A stretch of DNA of 64,000 bases from Bradyrhizobium nivariense (GCF_029846715.1 NZ_JARVWW010000023.1:1-64000), one strand, 5' to 3'. Positions 41,675 through 50,571 are shown, counted from the first letter of the stretch. Translations and numbers: made by a program. Notes: a model not told the origin generated them from the sequence alone.

Positions 41675-43450
41675 ATGCTTCGGAGCATTGTGGGCATGAG
41701 CATCACGCGCGAACACGCAGGCAAGCTGCACCAGCTTCGTCGGCCGACCTTTACCGAACTCTATCTGCCAAAGCTCGTCACCGTATGGCGCGAGGGCTAT
41801 GGGCTTGCGGATTTCCGCGCCGACGTGTTCGCGGGTCTCACGGTTGCGATCGTCGCGCTGCCGCTGTCGATGGCGATCGCGATCGCATCTGGCGTGACGC
41901 CGGATCGCGGGCTCTACACGGCCGTGGTCGGCGGCTTCATCGTTTCGCTGCTCGGCGGCAGTAGGTTCCAGATCGGCGGGCCAGCCGGCGCCTTCATCGT
42001 ATTGGTCGCGCTGACTGCGGAACGGCACGGCGCCGATGGCGTCATCCTCGCGACCATGATGGCGGGCGTGCTCCTGGTCGCCGCGGGCTTCCTGCGGATC
42101 GGCACCTATATCAAGTTCATTCCATATCCGGTGACGGTCGGCTTCACGGCCGGCATCGCTGTCATCATCTTCGCCAGCCAGCTCCGCGATCTCGGCGGGA
42201 TCACGCTGGTCGCGAAAGAGCCGAGCGAATTCGTTGCAAAGCTCGTCGCGCTCGCCGGAGGCCTGCACAGCATCAATCCGTCCGCCGTCGCCGTCGCAAT
42301 CGTCAGCATTGCCGTCATTGCGGGCTTGCGGCGCTGGCGGCCGTCCTGGCCCGGTATCCTGATTGCGGTCGTGCTTGCTGCGGTCGCGAGTGCCGTGCTG
42401 TCGCTGCCGGTTGAGACCATCGGATCGCGCTTCGGCGGCATTCCGCGCGAACTGCCCTCGCCGGCCTTGCCTGCGTTCTCGCTTGCGAAGGCGACGGCCG
42501 TGCTGCCGGATGCGATTGCGTTTGCGCTGCTGGCCGCCATCGAATCGCTGCTGTCGGCGGTGGTGGCCGATGGCATGACCGGACGCCGTCACCGCTCCAA
42601 TTGCGAGCTGGTGGCGCAAGGCGTCGCCAATATCGGCTCGGCGCTGTTCGGCGGCATCTGCGTCACCGGCCTGATCGCGCGCACCGCGACCAACATCCGC
42701 GCCGGCGCGCGCGGGCCGCTCGCGGGCATGCTGCATTCGGTCTTCCTGCTGCTGTTCATGCTGATCGCGGCGCCGCTCGCAAGCTACATTCCGCTGGCCG
42801 CGCTCGCCGCCGTGCTGGTGGTGGTCGCCTGGACCATGGCGGAGAAGCACGAATTCGCGACGCTGCTGCGCTCGTCATGGGGCGATGCCGTCGTGCTGCT
42901 CGCAACCTTCCTGCTCACCATCTTCCGGGATCTGACCGAAGGCATTTTGGTCGGCTTCGCGCTCGGCGCGGTGCTGTTCATCCATCGCATGGCGGAGATG
43001 ACAGGCATCGAGGAGCGGTCGCCGCTGGTGGCCGCCGATCGTCCCGACGACGGCAACGGCGAGCGCGTGCCTTACGATCCCGCGCTCGCGGTCGATCGCG
43101 ACGTGCTGGTCTACCGCATCACCGGCGCGTTCTTCTTCGGCGCAGCCTCGGCGATCGGCGGCGTGCTCGACGGCATCGCCGACAAGCGCAAGGGTTTCGT
43201 GGTCGATTTCGCCGCGGTGCCGTTCCTGGATTCGACCGCGGCCAACGTGCTGGGACGTGTCGCCGCAAAAGCCCACCGCCAGGGTATCCGGCTGTTCATC
43301 ACGGGGGCATCGCCCGCAGTTCGCCGCGCGCTGCTCACCCATGGCGTCACGCCGCCGCGGGCGCGTTATCGCGAGACCATCGCGCGCGCCGTCGCCGACA
43401 TCAAGGGTCGCGCGGCGCAGCCCGCGGCCGATGAGGCGGGCACGACCTAG
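41675..43450 (+). CDS. SulP-family anion transporter with STAS domain
   Basis: A 591-residue inner-membrane protein with about twelve hydrophobic segments and a C-terminal STAS domain (about 475-580). Family features: DVFAGLTVAIVALPLSMAIA near residue 50, the sulfate-transporter region SRFQIGGPAGAFIVLVAL and the STAS stretch VDFAAVPFLDSTAANVLGRV. Substrate could be sulfate, bicarbonate or a dicarboxylate; no carbonic anhydrase gene adjoins. Two starts are possible, ATG 41675 or 41696; neither has a clear ribosome-binding site, so the first is given. Downstream of the XRE regulator. Confidence 0.9.
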   Translation: MLRSIVGMSITREHAGKLHQLRRPTFTELYLPKLVTVWREGYGLADFRADVFAGLTVAIVALPLSMAIAIASGVTPDRGLYTAVVGGFIVSLLGGSRFQIGGPAGAFIVLVALTAERHGADGVILATMMAGVLLVAAGFLRIGTYIKFIPYPVTVGFTAGIAVIIFASQLRDLGGITLVAKEPSEFVAKLVALAGGLHSINPSAVAVAIVSIAVIAGLRRWRPSWPGILIAVVLAAVASAVLSLPVETIGSRFGGIPRELPSPALPAFSLAKATAVLPDAIAFALLAAIESLLSAVVADGMTGRRHRSNCELVAQGVANIGSALFGGICVTGLIARTATNIRAGARGPLAGMLHSVFLLLFMLIAAPLASYIPLAALAAVLVVVAWTMAEKHEFATLLRSSWGDAVVLLATFLLTIFRDLTEGILVGFALGAVLFIHRMAEMTGIEERSPLVAADRPDDGNGERVPYDPALAVDRDVLVYRITGAFFFGAASAIGGVLDGIADKRKGFVVDFAAVPFLDSTAANVLGRVAAKAHRQGIRLFITGASPAVRRALLTHGVTPPRARYRETIARAVADIKGRAAQPAADEAGTT

Positions 43451-43537
43451 CGCCGCGGCCTTCCCGAGGCGGCCTGTGCGCTTGACAGAGCCTGCGGGAC
43501 GCGAAATGGATCGCCTCCAACGCTCCCTAAGGGAAGG

Positions 43538-44377
43538 ATGACCGTGACCAAGGCTCCCGCCGCCTGTCTGATCGGATGGCCGGCCGCGCATTCGCGCTCG
43601 CCGCTGATCCATCATTACTGGCTGCGCACGCTCGGGATCGAGGGCGGCTATGTCATCGAGGCGGTTCCGCCCGATAATTTGCGCGACTTCGTGCTGCGGC
43701 TGTCGCTGCGCGGCTTCGTCGGCGCCAACGTCACCATTCCGCACAAGGAAGGCGTGCTGGCGCTATCGACGCCCGATGCCCGCGCGAGTGCCGTGGGCGC
43801 GGCCAACACGCTGTGGTTTGCGGACGGCGAGCTGCGCTCGACCAACACCGACGTCGAGGGCTTCATTAACAATCTCGATGCCAGCGCGCCCGGCTGGGAC
43901 GGCGCCGAAGAGGCGCTGGTGCTGGGCGCCGGCGGCTCCTCGCGCGCGATCGTGTTCGGCCTGCTCGAACGCGGCATCAAGCGCATCCATCTCGCCAACC
44001 GCACCGTCGCGCGGGCCGAGACGCTGGTGACCCAGTTCGGGGAGAACGTGCAGCCCGTCGCGTGGGACGGGATCAATGACGTGCTGCCGCGTGCAAAACT
44101 TTTCGTGAACACGACGTCGCTCGGGATGCACGGCCAGGCTTCACTCGATGTCGACGTGGCGCGCCTGCCGCAAGCTTGCGTGGTCGCCGATCTCGTTTAT
44201 GTCCCCCTGGTGACGCCGCTGCTTGCCGCCGCAAAGGCGCGCGGGCTGAAGACCGCCGACGGGCTCGGCATGCTGCTGCATCAGGCCGTGCGCGGCTTCG
44301 AGCTGTGGTTTGGCCAAAGGCCCGAAGTCACGGCCGAGCTTCGCGCACTGGTCGAGGCCGATCTCACAAAATCTTGA
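43538..44377 (+). CDS. aroE: Shikimate dehydrogenase
   Basis: NADPH-dependent reduction of 3-dehydroshikimate in chorismate synthesis. 279 residues. Visible: shikimate-binding SRSPLIHH (19-26), catalytic Lys70 in NVTIPHKEG, Asp in STNTDVEGF, the NADP loop LGAGGSSRAI and GLGMLLHQA. ATG at 43538 follows AAGGGAAGG. A TTGACA at 43482-43487 in the 87-bp gap could be a -35 element of its own promoter, so it need not depend on the SulP transcript. Confidence 0.95.
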   Translation: MTVTKAPAACLIGWPAAHSRSPLIHHYWLRTLGIEGGYVIEAVPPDNLRDFVLRLSLRGFVGANVTIPHKEGVLALSTPDARASAVGAANTLWFADGELRSTNTDVEGFINNLDASAPGWDGAEEALVLGAGGSSRAIVFGLLERGIKRIHLANRTVARAETLVTQFGENVQPVAWDGINDVLPRAKLFVNTTSLGMHGQASLDVDVARLPQACVVADLVYVPLVTPLLAAAKARGLKTADGLGMLLHQAVRGFELWFGQRPEVTAELRALVEADLTKS

Positions 44378-44443
44378 GAGAATAGCCTGTCATATCCGGG
44401 GTCCTGTCCTCGTAGGGACAAGTGGGGACAATCGGAGACCGTC

Positions 44444-45070
44444 ATGCCTATTCAACGTGGTACGTTCACGCGGCCGTTCATCGCCATCGCGATGGTGGCC
44501 CTTTCAACCATCTATGCACTCGCGCAAAAGGCGCCGGTGCCGACCCGCGTGCGCGGCACGATCGAAACCGTCGACGGCGACACGATGCAGGTCAAGTCGC
44601 GCGGCGGCGAGGAGGTCACGCTGCATATCGCTTCGGATCTGCGCGTCTCCGGGATTACCAGGATTTCGCTCGCCGACATCAAGACCGGTTCGTTCATCGG
44701 CGCGACCACCGTGCCGGGACCGGACGGCGGCGCGAACGCGGTCGAGGTGCATGTGTTTCCGGAGAGCATGCGCGGCACCGGCGAGGGCTCGCGGCCCTAC
44801 GACCTCAAGCCGAATTCCAGCATGACCAATGCGACCGTCGCCGAAAGCGTGGTCGGCAATGACGGGCACACACTGCTCATCAAATACAAGGACGGCGAGA
44901 AGAAGGTGTTCGTCTCCGCGGATACTCCGGTCGTCACCTACGTGCCCGGCGACAAATCCGACCTCGAGGCCGGCGCCAAGATCATCGCCTTCGTCAAGCC
45001 ACTGGCGGACGGATCGCTCGAAGCCAACCGTATCAGCGTCGGCCGCGACGGCCTGACGCCTCCGATGTGA
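44444..45070 (+). CDS. Periplasmic DUF5666-like protein, tandem paralogue 1
   Basis: A 208-residue exported protein. A signal-peptide-like N-terminus (MPIQRGTFTRPFIAIAMVAL ending near YALAQ) precedes an OB-like beta domain with VRGTIETVDGDTMQVKSRGG and a second strand group TLLIKYKDGEKKVFVSADTPVV, ending in GRDGLTPPM. Fits the DUF5666-like pattern of G-x-I-x-x-V-D-G repeats. Function unknown. The paralogue at 45085 shares the layout and the ending GRDGVTPPM; the two form a coupled pair with a 14-bp gap. Confidence 0.8.
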   Translation: MPIQRGTFTRPFIAIAMVALSTIYALAQKAPVPTRVRGTIETVDGDTMQVKSRGGEEVTLHIASDLRVSGITRISLADIKTGSFIGATTVPGPDGGANAVEVHVFPESMRGTGEGSRPYDLKPNSSMTNATVAESVVGNDGHTLLIKYKDGEKKVFVSADTPVVTYVPGDKSDLEAGAKIIAFVKPLADGSLEANRISVGRDGLTPPM

Positions 45071-45084
45071 TGGAGGATAGCAAT

Positions 45085-45705
45085 ATGTCGAAATCAACCT
45101 GGATACCACGCGTGCTCGTGGCTGCGGTTGCGGTCGCCTCGATTGTTTCCGCCTCGGCGCAGCAGGCGCCGACGCTCCGCATCCGCGGCACCATCGAGAG
45201 CGTCGACGGCAACACGCTCGGCATCAAGTCCCGCGAAGGCAGCGACGTGAAGGTGCGCATGACCGACAACGTCGCCGTCTTCGCAGTGGTGAAGACGTCG
45301 TTGTCGGAGATCAAGGACGGCTCCTATATCGGCGTCACCGGCCTGCCCGAGCCCGACGGCACCCAGAAGGCGATCGCCGTGCACATCTTCCCCGAGAACC
45401 AGCGCGGCGCGGCCGAAGGTTTTCGTCCCTGGGACGCGCGCGCCAATTCGACCATGACCAACGCCACGGTTTCACAGACGGTGAAGGGCACCGACGGCCA
45501 GAACATCACGGTCAAGTACAAGGACGGCGAGAAGAAAGTCGTGGTGCCCCCGGACACGCCGATCGTCACCTTCATTGCCAGCGACAAATCCGAGATCAAG
45601 CCGGGTGCCAAGCTGATCATTTTCGGCGCAGTGAAGAAGGACGATGGTTGGCTGGAAGCCAACCGGGTGAATGTCGGCAGGGACGGCGTGACGCCGCCGA
45701 TGTGA
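45085..45705 (+). CDS. Periplasmic DUF5666-like protein, tandem paralogue 2
   Basis: A 206-residue exported protein, signal peptide MSKSTWIPRVLVAAVAVASI ending near VSASAQ. It repeats the layout of the gene before it: RIRGTIESVDGNTLGIKSREG, SLSEIKDGSYIGVTGLPEPDG, SMTNATV-like NSTMTNATVSQTV and the YKDGEKKVVVPPDTPIV strand. The ATG at 45085 lies 7 nt after GGAGGA; an earlier in-frame ATG at 45067 overlaps the upstream stop and was rejected. Tandem duplication with clear divergence. A palindromic element follows 18 bp downstream. Confidence 0.82.
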   Translation: MSKSTWIPRVLVAAVAVASIVSASAQQAPTLRIRGTIESVDGNTLGIKSREGSDVKVRMTDNVAVFAVVKTSLSEIKDGSYIGVTGLPEPDGTQKAIAVHIFPENQRGAAEGFRPWDARANSTMTNATVSQTVKGTDGQNITVKYKDGEKKVVVPPDTPIVTFIASDKSEIKPGAKLIIFGAVKKDDGWLEANRVNVGRDGVTPPM

Positions 45706-45723
45706 GGGGCGCATCGCTTTCTC

Positions 45724-46051
45724 GCTCCCTCGCCCCGTTCTTACGGGGAGAGGGTGGGTGAGGGGCTCTCTCCACGAGTTCGGCTCTCTAAAGCATGATC
45801 CGGAAAAGTGCGAAGCGGTTTTCCGAAAAGATCATGCTCAAACAACAACCTAAAGCGCGATGATGATTCATCCTGATCTCATCGCGCTTTAATGGTGAGC
45901 TGAGTATCCAACTCCGCATCGACCACGGGAGTCAGATAGACTTTCATTTTGGCGAACGGCGTGCCTTGCCCCTCGCCCGGATTGCGCCGGACGATGCTTC
46001 GCATCGCCGGGGCAATCCGACCTCTCCCCGCAGAAGGGCGGGGAGAGGTTA
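45724..46051 (-). repeat. Composite palindromic element, copy 10, interrupted by a second palindrome
   Basis: Reverse orientation. Right module 45724-45770 (GCTCCCTCGCCCCGTTCTTA..GGGTGAGGGG), then GAGTTCGG, an internal unrelated palindrome (45789-45892), further interior with GTCAGATAG (45931-45939, degenerate complement of CCATCCGAC), exactly 29 nt, then the left module to 46051 with the GATGCTTCGCATC hairpin. The interrupted structure gives a relative order of insertion. Confidence 0.75.
45789..45892. repeat. Double-hairpin intergenic palindrome inside element copy 10
   Basis: Two hairpins: AGCATGATC..GATCATGCT (45791-45838) enclosing GGAAAA/TTTTCC, and AAAGCGCGATGA..TCATCGCGCTTT (45852-45891). 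This is a known style of widespread rhizobial intergenic repeat (general knowledge) and is unrelated in sequence to the element around it. Confidence 0.7.
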
Positions 46052-46056
46052 GCGCC

Positions 46057-47193
46057 TCACACCGCAATGATATGATCGTCGATCTCGTCGATCCTGTTGA
46101 CACCGCACAGGCCCATGGTGGTGAGCAGCTCCTTCTGGATGATGTCGATCGCCTTGGCGACGCCGGCCTGGCCACCGGCGCCCAGGCCATAGGCGTAGGC
46201 GCGGCCGATCATGCAGGACTTTGCGCCGAGCGCGAGCGCGCGCATCACGTCCTGGCCGGAGCGGATCCCGCCGTCGAACATGATCTCCATGTTGTCACCG
46301 ACCGCGTCGGCGATCTCGGGCAGCACCTCGATCGATGATGGCGCGCCGTCGAGCTGACGGCCGCCATGGTTGGAGACCACGATCGCCTGCGCGCCGGTTT
46401 TCGCAGCGAGCTCGGCGTCCTCGACGTCGAGAATGCCCTTCAGGATCAGCTTGCCCGGCCAGATGCTGCGGATCCACTCGATGTCCTTCCAGTTCAGCGA
46501 GGTGTCGAACTGCGAGTTGATCCAGGTCGACAGCGACGTGATGTCGTCGCTGACCTTCAGATGACCGGCAAGATTGCCGAAGGTGCGGCGCTTGCCCTGG
46601 AGCACGCCCGACACCCAGGCCGGCTTGGTGGCAAAATCGATCAGCTTCGACAGCGACCATTCCGGCGGAACCGTCATGCCGTTCTTGATGTCCTGGTGGC
46701 GCTGTCCGATGACCTGAAGATCGACGGTCAGCACCAGCGCGGAGCATTTCGCCGCGATCGCGCGCTCGATCAGCGCCTTGATGAAGCCGCGGTCCTTCAT
46801 CACGTAGAGCTGGAACCAGAACGGCTTCTCGACATTGGCCGCGATGTCCTCGATCGAGCAGATCGACATCGTCGACTGCGTGAACGGGATACCGGCGGCT
46901 TGCGCGGCGCGGCAGGCATGGATTTCGCCGTCGCCATGCTGCATGCCGAGCAGGCCCACAGGCGCCAGTATCAGCGGCATGGTCGAGGGCTCGCCGAGGA
47001 TCGTGGTCGCGGTGTCGCGTTTGGAGACGTCGACCAGGATGCGCTGGCGGAACTTGATCGCCTGCATGTCGTCGCGGTTGGCGCGCAGCGTTTCCTCGGC
47101 GTAGGAGCCGCGGTCGCAATAGTCGAAGAACGCCTTCGGCACGCGGCGTTGATGCAGTGTGCGAAGATCGTCGATACAGGTGATGTGCTTCAT
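46057..47193 (-). CDS. lldD: FMN-dependent alpha-hydroxy acid dehydrogenase (L-lactate dehydrogenase)
   Basis: A 378-residue TIM-barrel flavoenzyme of the lactate/glycolate oxidase family, oxidising L-lactate or a related 2-hydroxy acid and feeding electrons to quinones. Visible: QLYVMKDRGFIKALIERA, the catalytic His-Arg site IVVSNHGGRQLDGAPS, and the FMN phosphate region FDGGIRSGQDVMRALALGAK. The length and N-terminal DYCDRGSYAEETLR fit LldD. Start at 47193 (MKHITCID) rather than the longer frame, which reads through a tandem repeat. Element copy 10 ends 6 bp past its stop. Confidence 0.9.
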   Translation of the reverse strand: MKHITCIDDLRTLHQRRVPKAFFDYCDRGSYAEETLRANRDDMQAIKFRQRILVDVSKRDTATTILGEPSTMPLILAPVGLLGMQHGDGEIHACRAAQAAGIPFTQSTMSICSIEDIAANVEKPFWFQLYVMKDRGFIKALIERAIAAKCSALVLTVDLQVIGQRHQDIKNGMTVPPEWSLSKLIDFATKPAWVSGVLQGKRRTFGNLAGHLKVSDDITSLSTWINSQFDTSLNWKDIEWIRSIWPGKLILKGILDVEDAELAAKTGAQAIVVSNHGGRQLDGAPSSIEVLPEIADAVGDNMEIMFDGGIRSGQDVMRALALGAKSCMIGRAYAYGLGAGGQAGVAKAIDIIQKELLTTMGLCGVNRIDEIDDHIIAV

Positions 47194-47212
47194 GAACGTT
47201 TCCCCGGCCCGT

Positions 47213-47268
47213 CTTGTATCGGAAGGCTTGTATCGGAAGGCTTGTATCGGAAGGCTTGCATCGGAAGA
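47213..47268. repeat. Four 14-bp tandem repeats upstream of lldD
   Basis: Unit CTTGTATCGGAAGG repeated four times head to tail; the last copy has one substitution (GCATC) and a changed final base. It lies 20 bp upstream of the lldD start and 58 bp before the divergent small gene, within their shared promoter region. Copy number could vary and change spacing or operator number. Confidence 0.85.
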
Positions 47269-47326
47269 TCGAGGGGTCATCTACCATGGTTGGATGCACA
47301 GCCAAATCGTTTGAGAGGAGGGCGCC

Positions 47327-47494
47327 ATGACCAAGCCGCGCGCCGGACCGACGCCGGAAGAGATCAAGGAGAAGCGTGATCTCGAGGAAGCGCTGGAAGA
47401 AGGTCTCGAAGAGACCTTTCCGGGCTCCGATCCTGTCAACGTCATCCAGCCGGCGCCGAGCCGGGGGGACGGCCATGTGAAGCGCTCTGGCTAG
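47327..47494 (+). CDS. Small acidic conserved protein
   Basis: A 55-residue frame, below usual length limits. It starts MTKPRAGPTPEEIKEKRDLE after GAGAGGAGGGCGCC, a strong ribosome-binding site, continues through a Glu/Leu-rich helix and ends with PFPGSDPVNV-like FPGSDPVNVIQPAPSRGDG. Small proteins with this DLEEALEEGLEETFPGSDPV-type core occur in many alphaproteobacteria as far as I recall; function unknown. Divergent from lldD across the 14-bp tandem repeats. Confidence 0.7.
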   Translation: MTKPRAGPTPEEIKEKRDLEEALEEGLEETFPGSDPVNVIQPAPSRGDGHVKRSG

Positions 47495-47714
47495 CGGCGG
47501 GTTCCTCGCTATTCCGGCACGTCCACAGGAAATATAATGCTAACAAGACGTTATCGGCGCCGAGCCGCGGCCGGTTCCGTAATGATTTATCATATTTTTT
47601 GAAGCCAAATTAGCCGCGATGGCTTTATAACACCTCAGCAAATCAGGGATGCGGGGCCCGTTCGGGCACCCGGAGGTTGTATTGGGCATCCTTGGTTGTT
47701 GCGTGGGGGACGAT

Positions 47715-49058
47715 ATGAGCCGCAAATATTTCGGGACGGACGGGATCCGGGGCCGCGCCAACGGACTGATCACGCCGGAGCTCGCGCTCAAGGTCGGCCA
47801 GGCCGCAGGCCTTGCGTTTCAGCGCGGTGACCACCGCCACCGGGTCGTGATCGGCAAGGACACCCGCCTGTCCGGCTACATGATCGAATACGCGATGGTC
47901 GCGGGCTTCACCTCGGTCGGCATGGACGTGCTGCTGGTCGGCCCGATGCCGACGCCGGCGGTTGCGATGCTGACCAAGTCGATGCGCGCCGATCTCGGCG
48001 TGATGATCTCCGCCTCGCACAATCTGTTCGAGGACAACGGCATCAAGCTGTTCGGCCCGCAGGGCTTCAAGCTCTCCGACGACGTCGAGAAGCAGATCGA
48101 GCAGCTGCTCGACGAGCCCATCGACAAGCGGCTCGCACAGAGCGCCAGTCTCGGCCGTGCCCGCCGTATCGACGGCGTGCATGATCGCTACATCGAATTC
48201 GCCAAGCGCACGCTGCCGCGCGATCTGTCGCTCGACGGCCTGCGCGTCGTGGTCGATTGCGCCAATGGCGCCGCCTACAAGGTGGTGCCGGAAGCGCTGT
48301 GGGAGCTGGGCGCCGACGTGATTCCGATCGGCGTCGAGCCCGATGGCTTCAACATCAACAAGGAATGCGGCTCCACCTCGCCGGAAGCCTTGTCGAAGAA
48401 GGTTCGCGAGATGCGCGCCGACATCGGCATCGCACTCGACGGTGATGCCGATCGCGTCATCCTGGTCGACGAGCGCGGCCACATCGTCGACGGCGACCAG
48501 CTGCTCGCGGTGATCGCGCAGAGCTGGAAGGAAGACGGGCGGCTGTCGCGCCCCGGCATCGTCGCCACTGTGATGTCGAACCTCGGGCTCGAACGTTTCC
48601 TCAACGCGCAGGGGCTCGATCTCGTGCGCACGCCGGTCGGCGACCGCTATGTGCTCGAGCAGATGCTGAACGGCGGCTACAATCTCGGCGGCGAGCAATC
48701 CGGCCACATCATCCTGTCCGACTACGCCACCACCGGCGACGGCTTCGTTGCCGCACTGCAGGTGTTGGCGGTGGTGCAGAAGCTGCGCCGGCCGGTGTCG
48801 GAAGTCTGCCACCGCTTCGATCCGCTGCCGCAGATCCTGAAGAACGTCCGTCACAAGGGCGGCAAGCCGCTCGACGATTCCGACGTCAAATCGGCGATCT
48901 CCGACGGCGAGAAGCGGCTCAACGGCCACGGCCGCCTGCTGATCCGCTCCTCCGGCACCGAGCCGGTGATCCGCGTCATGGGTGAGGGCGAGGACCGCAG
49001 CCTGATCGAGGACGTCGTCGATACCATCGTCTCGGCGCTCGGGCAGGCAGCGGCTTGA
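47715..49058 (+). CDS. glmM: Phosphoglucosamine mutase
   Basis: Converts glucosamine-6-phosphate to glucosamine-1-phosphate for UDP-GlcNAc and cell-wall synthesis. 447 residues. Visible: N-terminal KYFGTDGIRGRAN, the phosphoserine loop with Ser101 in ISASHN, the metal loop DGDADRV, the sugar-binding GGEQSGH and the phosphate-binding SSGTEPVIRVMGE near the C-terminus. ATG at 47715, about 220 bp after the small acidic gene; the gap is AT-rich around 47580-47640 and probably carries the promoter. Confidence 0.96.
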   Translation: MSRKYFGTDGIRGRANGLITPELALKVGQAAGLAFQRGDHRHRVVIGKDTRLSGYMIEYAMVAGFTSVGMDVLLVGPMPTPAVAMLTKSMRADLGVMISASHNLFEDNGIKLFGPQGFKLSDDVEKQIEQLLDEPIDKRLAQSASLGRARRIDGVHDRYIEFAKRTLPRDLSLDGLRVVVDCANGAAYKVVPEALWELGADVIPIGVEPDGFNINKECGSTSPEALSKKVREMRADIGIALDGDADRVILVDERGHIVDGDQLLAVIAQSWKEDGRLSRPGIVATVMSNLGLERFLNAQGLDLVRTPVGDRYVLEQMLNGGYNLGGEQSGHIILSDYATTGDGFVAALQVLAVVQKLRRPVSEVCHRFDPLPQILKNVRHKGGKPLDDSDVKSAISDGEKRLNGHGRLLIRSSGTEPVIRVMGEGEDRSLIEDVVDTIVSALGQAAA

Positions 49059-49067
49059 GCTTGCAGC

Positions 49068-49177
49068 CATCCTTCGAGACGCCCGCCTTTGGCGGGCCCT
49101 CAGGATGAGGTCTTGCTTCGTGGCGAAATCTTGAACCCTCATGGTGAGGAGCCGCCAAAGGCGGGCGCTCGAACCGT
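49068..49177. repeat. Inverted repeat CCTTCGAGACGCCCGCC...GGCGGGCGCTCGAA
   Basis: Outer arms CTTCGAGACGCCCGCCTTTGG and CCAAAGGCGGGCGCTCGAA bracket inner arms CCTCAGGATGAGG-type and CCTCATGGTGAGG. A familiar dispersed repeat type in rhizobia (general knowledge). It sits right after glmM and may end its transcript. Confidence 0.65.
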
Positions 49178-49272
49178 GCAGGCCGTACTGCTTCGCAGAA
49201 ACCGAGCGCACGCGCATTCCAGCTATCGACGATTGGCGGTGGTTTGGCCGCCATGGTCATCGTAGTTAGGCG

Positions 49273-50571
49273 GTGCGGCGGTTCGCCGCGCCTGCCTGGA
49301 TCGCTGCATTGAACAAGCCTGTCGTCGTACCTGCGGAAATACTGACCGAGCCCGTCGTCGTCGGCGACGTGACGCCCGCCGCCAAGTCAGCCGCCACCGC
49401 GGCCGCAGGGCCGGCCTATGTCGTGCTTGCCGGCATCAGCTTCTCGCACTTCCTCAACGACACCATGCAGTCGCTGATCGCTTCCGTGTATCCGATCCTG
49501 AAGGACACTTACGCGCTCGACTTCGCGCAGATCGGCATGATCACGCTGGCGTTCCAGTTCACGGCCTCGCTGCTCCAGCCGGTGGTCGGCCACTACACCG
49601 ACAAGAAGGCGCAGCCCTATTCGCTGGCGATCGGCATGGCCTCGACCTTCTTCGGTCTCCTGCTGCTCAGCGCCGCCCACCAATATCTCGTCATCCTCGC
49701 CGCCGCCGCGCTGGTCGGTCTCGGCTCGGCGGTGTTTCACCCGGAGTCGGCGCGCATTGCGCGGCTCGCCTCCGGCGGCCGCTATGGTTTTGCGCAATCG
49801 GTGTTTCAGCTCGGCGGCAGTTTTGGCACCTCGATGGGGCCGGTATTGGCCGCGCTGATCGTGGTGCCGTTCGGACAGGGCAGCATCGCCTGGTTTTCCT
49901 CGATCGCCTTCCTCGCGATCCTCATCCTCTGGCGCATCGGCCGCTGGTACGAACCGCAGATCAAGGCGAAGAAGACGGTTGCGATCGAAGCCCATCCTGA
50001 CGCGCCGGGCTCACGCCGCGTCGTCGTTGCACTCCTCGTGCTGGTCGCGCTGCTGTTCTCGAAGCAGCTCTACGTCTCGAGCCTGTCGAGCTACTACATC
50101 TTCTATCTGATCGACCGCTTTGGCGTGTCGACGCAGGCGGCGCAGATGTATCTCTTCATTTTCCTCGCAGCGAACGCGGTCGGCGCTTTTCTCGGCGGTC
50201 CCTTGGGCGATCGCTTCGGCCGCAAGATCGTGATCTGGATCTCGATCCTCGGCGCGCTGCCGTTCACGCTGGCGCTGCCCTATGCCGGGCTCTATGCGAG
50301 CGCGGTGCTCTCGGTGATCATCGGCCTGATCATCTCCTCGACGACGTCGTCGATCATCGTGTTCGCGCAGGAGCTGGTGCCGCATCGCTTCGGCATGATC
50401 TCCGGCGTGTTCTTCGGTGTCGCCTTCGGTATCGGCGGCCTGGGCGCCGCCGTGCTCGGCAAGCTCGCCGACCACACCTCGATCGAATTCGTCTACCAGG
50501 TCTGCGCCTATCTGCCGGCGATCGGCCTGCTTGCGGTGTTCCTGCCCAAGCTGCCGCGGCACATCCGTTAA
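49273..50571 (+). CDS. MFS transporter, fosmidomycin-resistance (Fsr) type
   Basis: A 432-residue inner-membrane protein with about twelve hydrophobic segments, resembling Fsr: ISFSHFLNDTMQSLIASVYP at the first helix, VVGHYTDKKAQPYSLAIGM for motif A, GLGSAVFHPESARIARLASG and LGGPLGDRFGRKIV in the second half. Exports fosmidomycin-like or other small molecules by proton antiport. Start uncertain: GTG at 49273 gives 432 residues; a TTG near 49309 (MNKPVVVPAE) would shorten the disordered N-terminus. Not in an operon. Confidence 0.88.
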   Translation: MRRFAAPAWIAALNKPVVVPAEILTEPVVVGDVTPAAKSAATAAAGPAYVVLAGISFSHFLNDTMQSLIASVYPILKDTYALDFAQIGMITLAFQFTASLLQPVVGHYTDKKAQPYSLAIGMASTFFGLLLLSAAHQYLVILAAAALVGLGSAVFHPESARIARLASGGRYGFAQSVFQLGGSFGTSMGPVLAALIVVPFGQGSIAWFSSIAFLAILILWRIGRWYEPQIKAKKTVAIEAHPDAPGSRRVVVALLVLVALLFSKQLYVSSLSSYYIFYLIDRFGVSTQAAQMYLFIFLAANAVGAFLGGPLGDRFGRKIVIWISILGALPFTLALPYAGLYASAVLSVIIGLIISSTTSSIIVFAQELVPHRFGMISGVFFGVAFGIGGLGAAVLGKLADHTSIEFVYQVCAYLPAIGLLAVFLPKLPRHIR

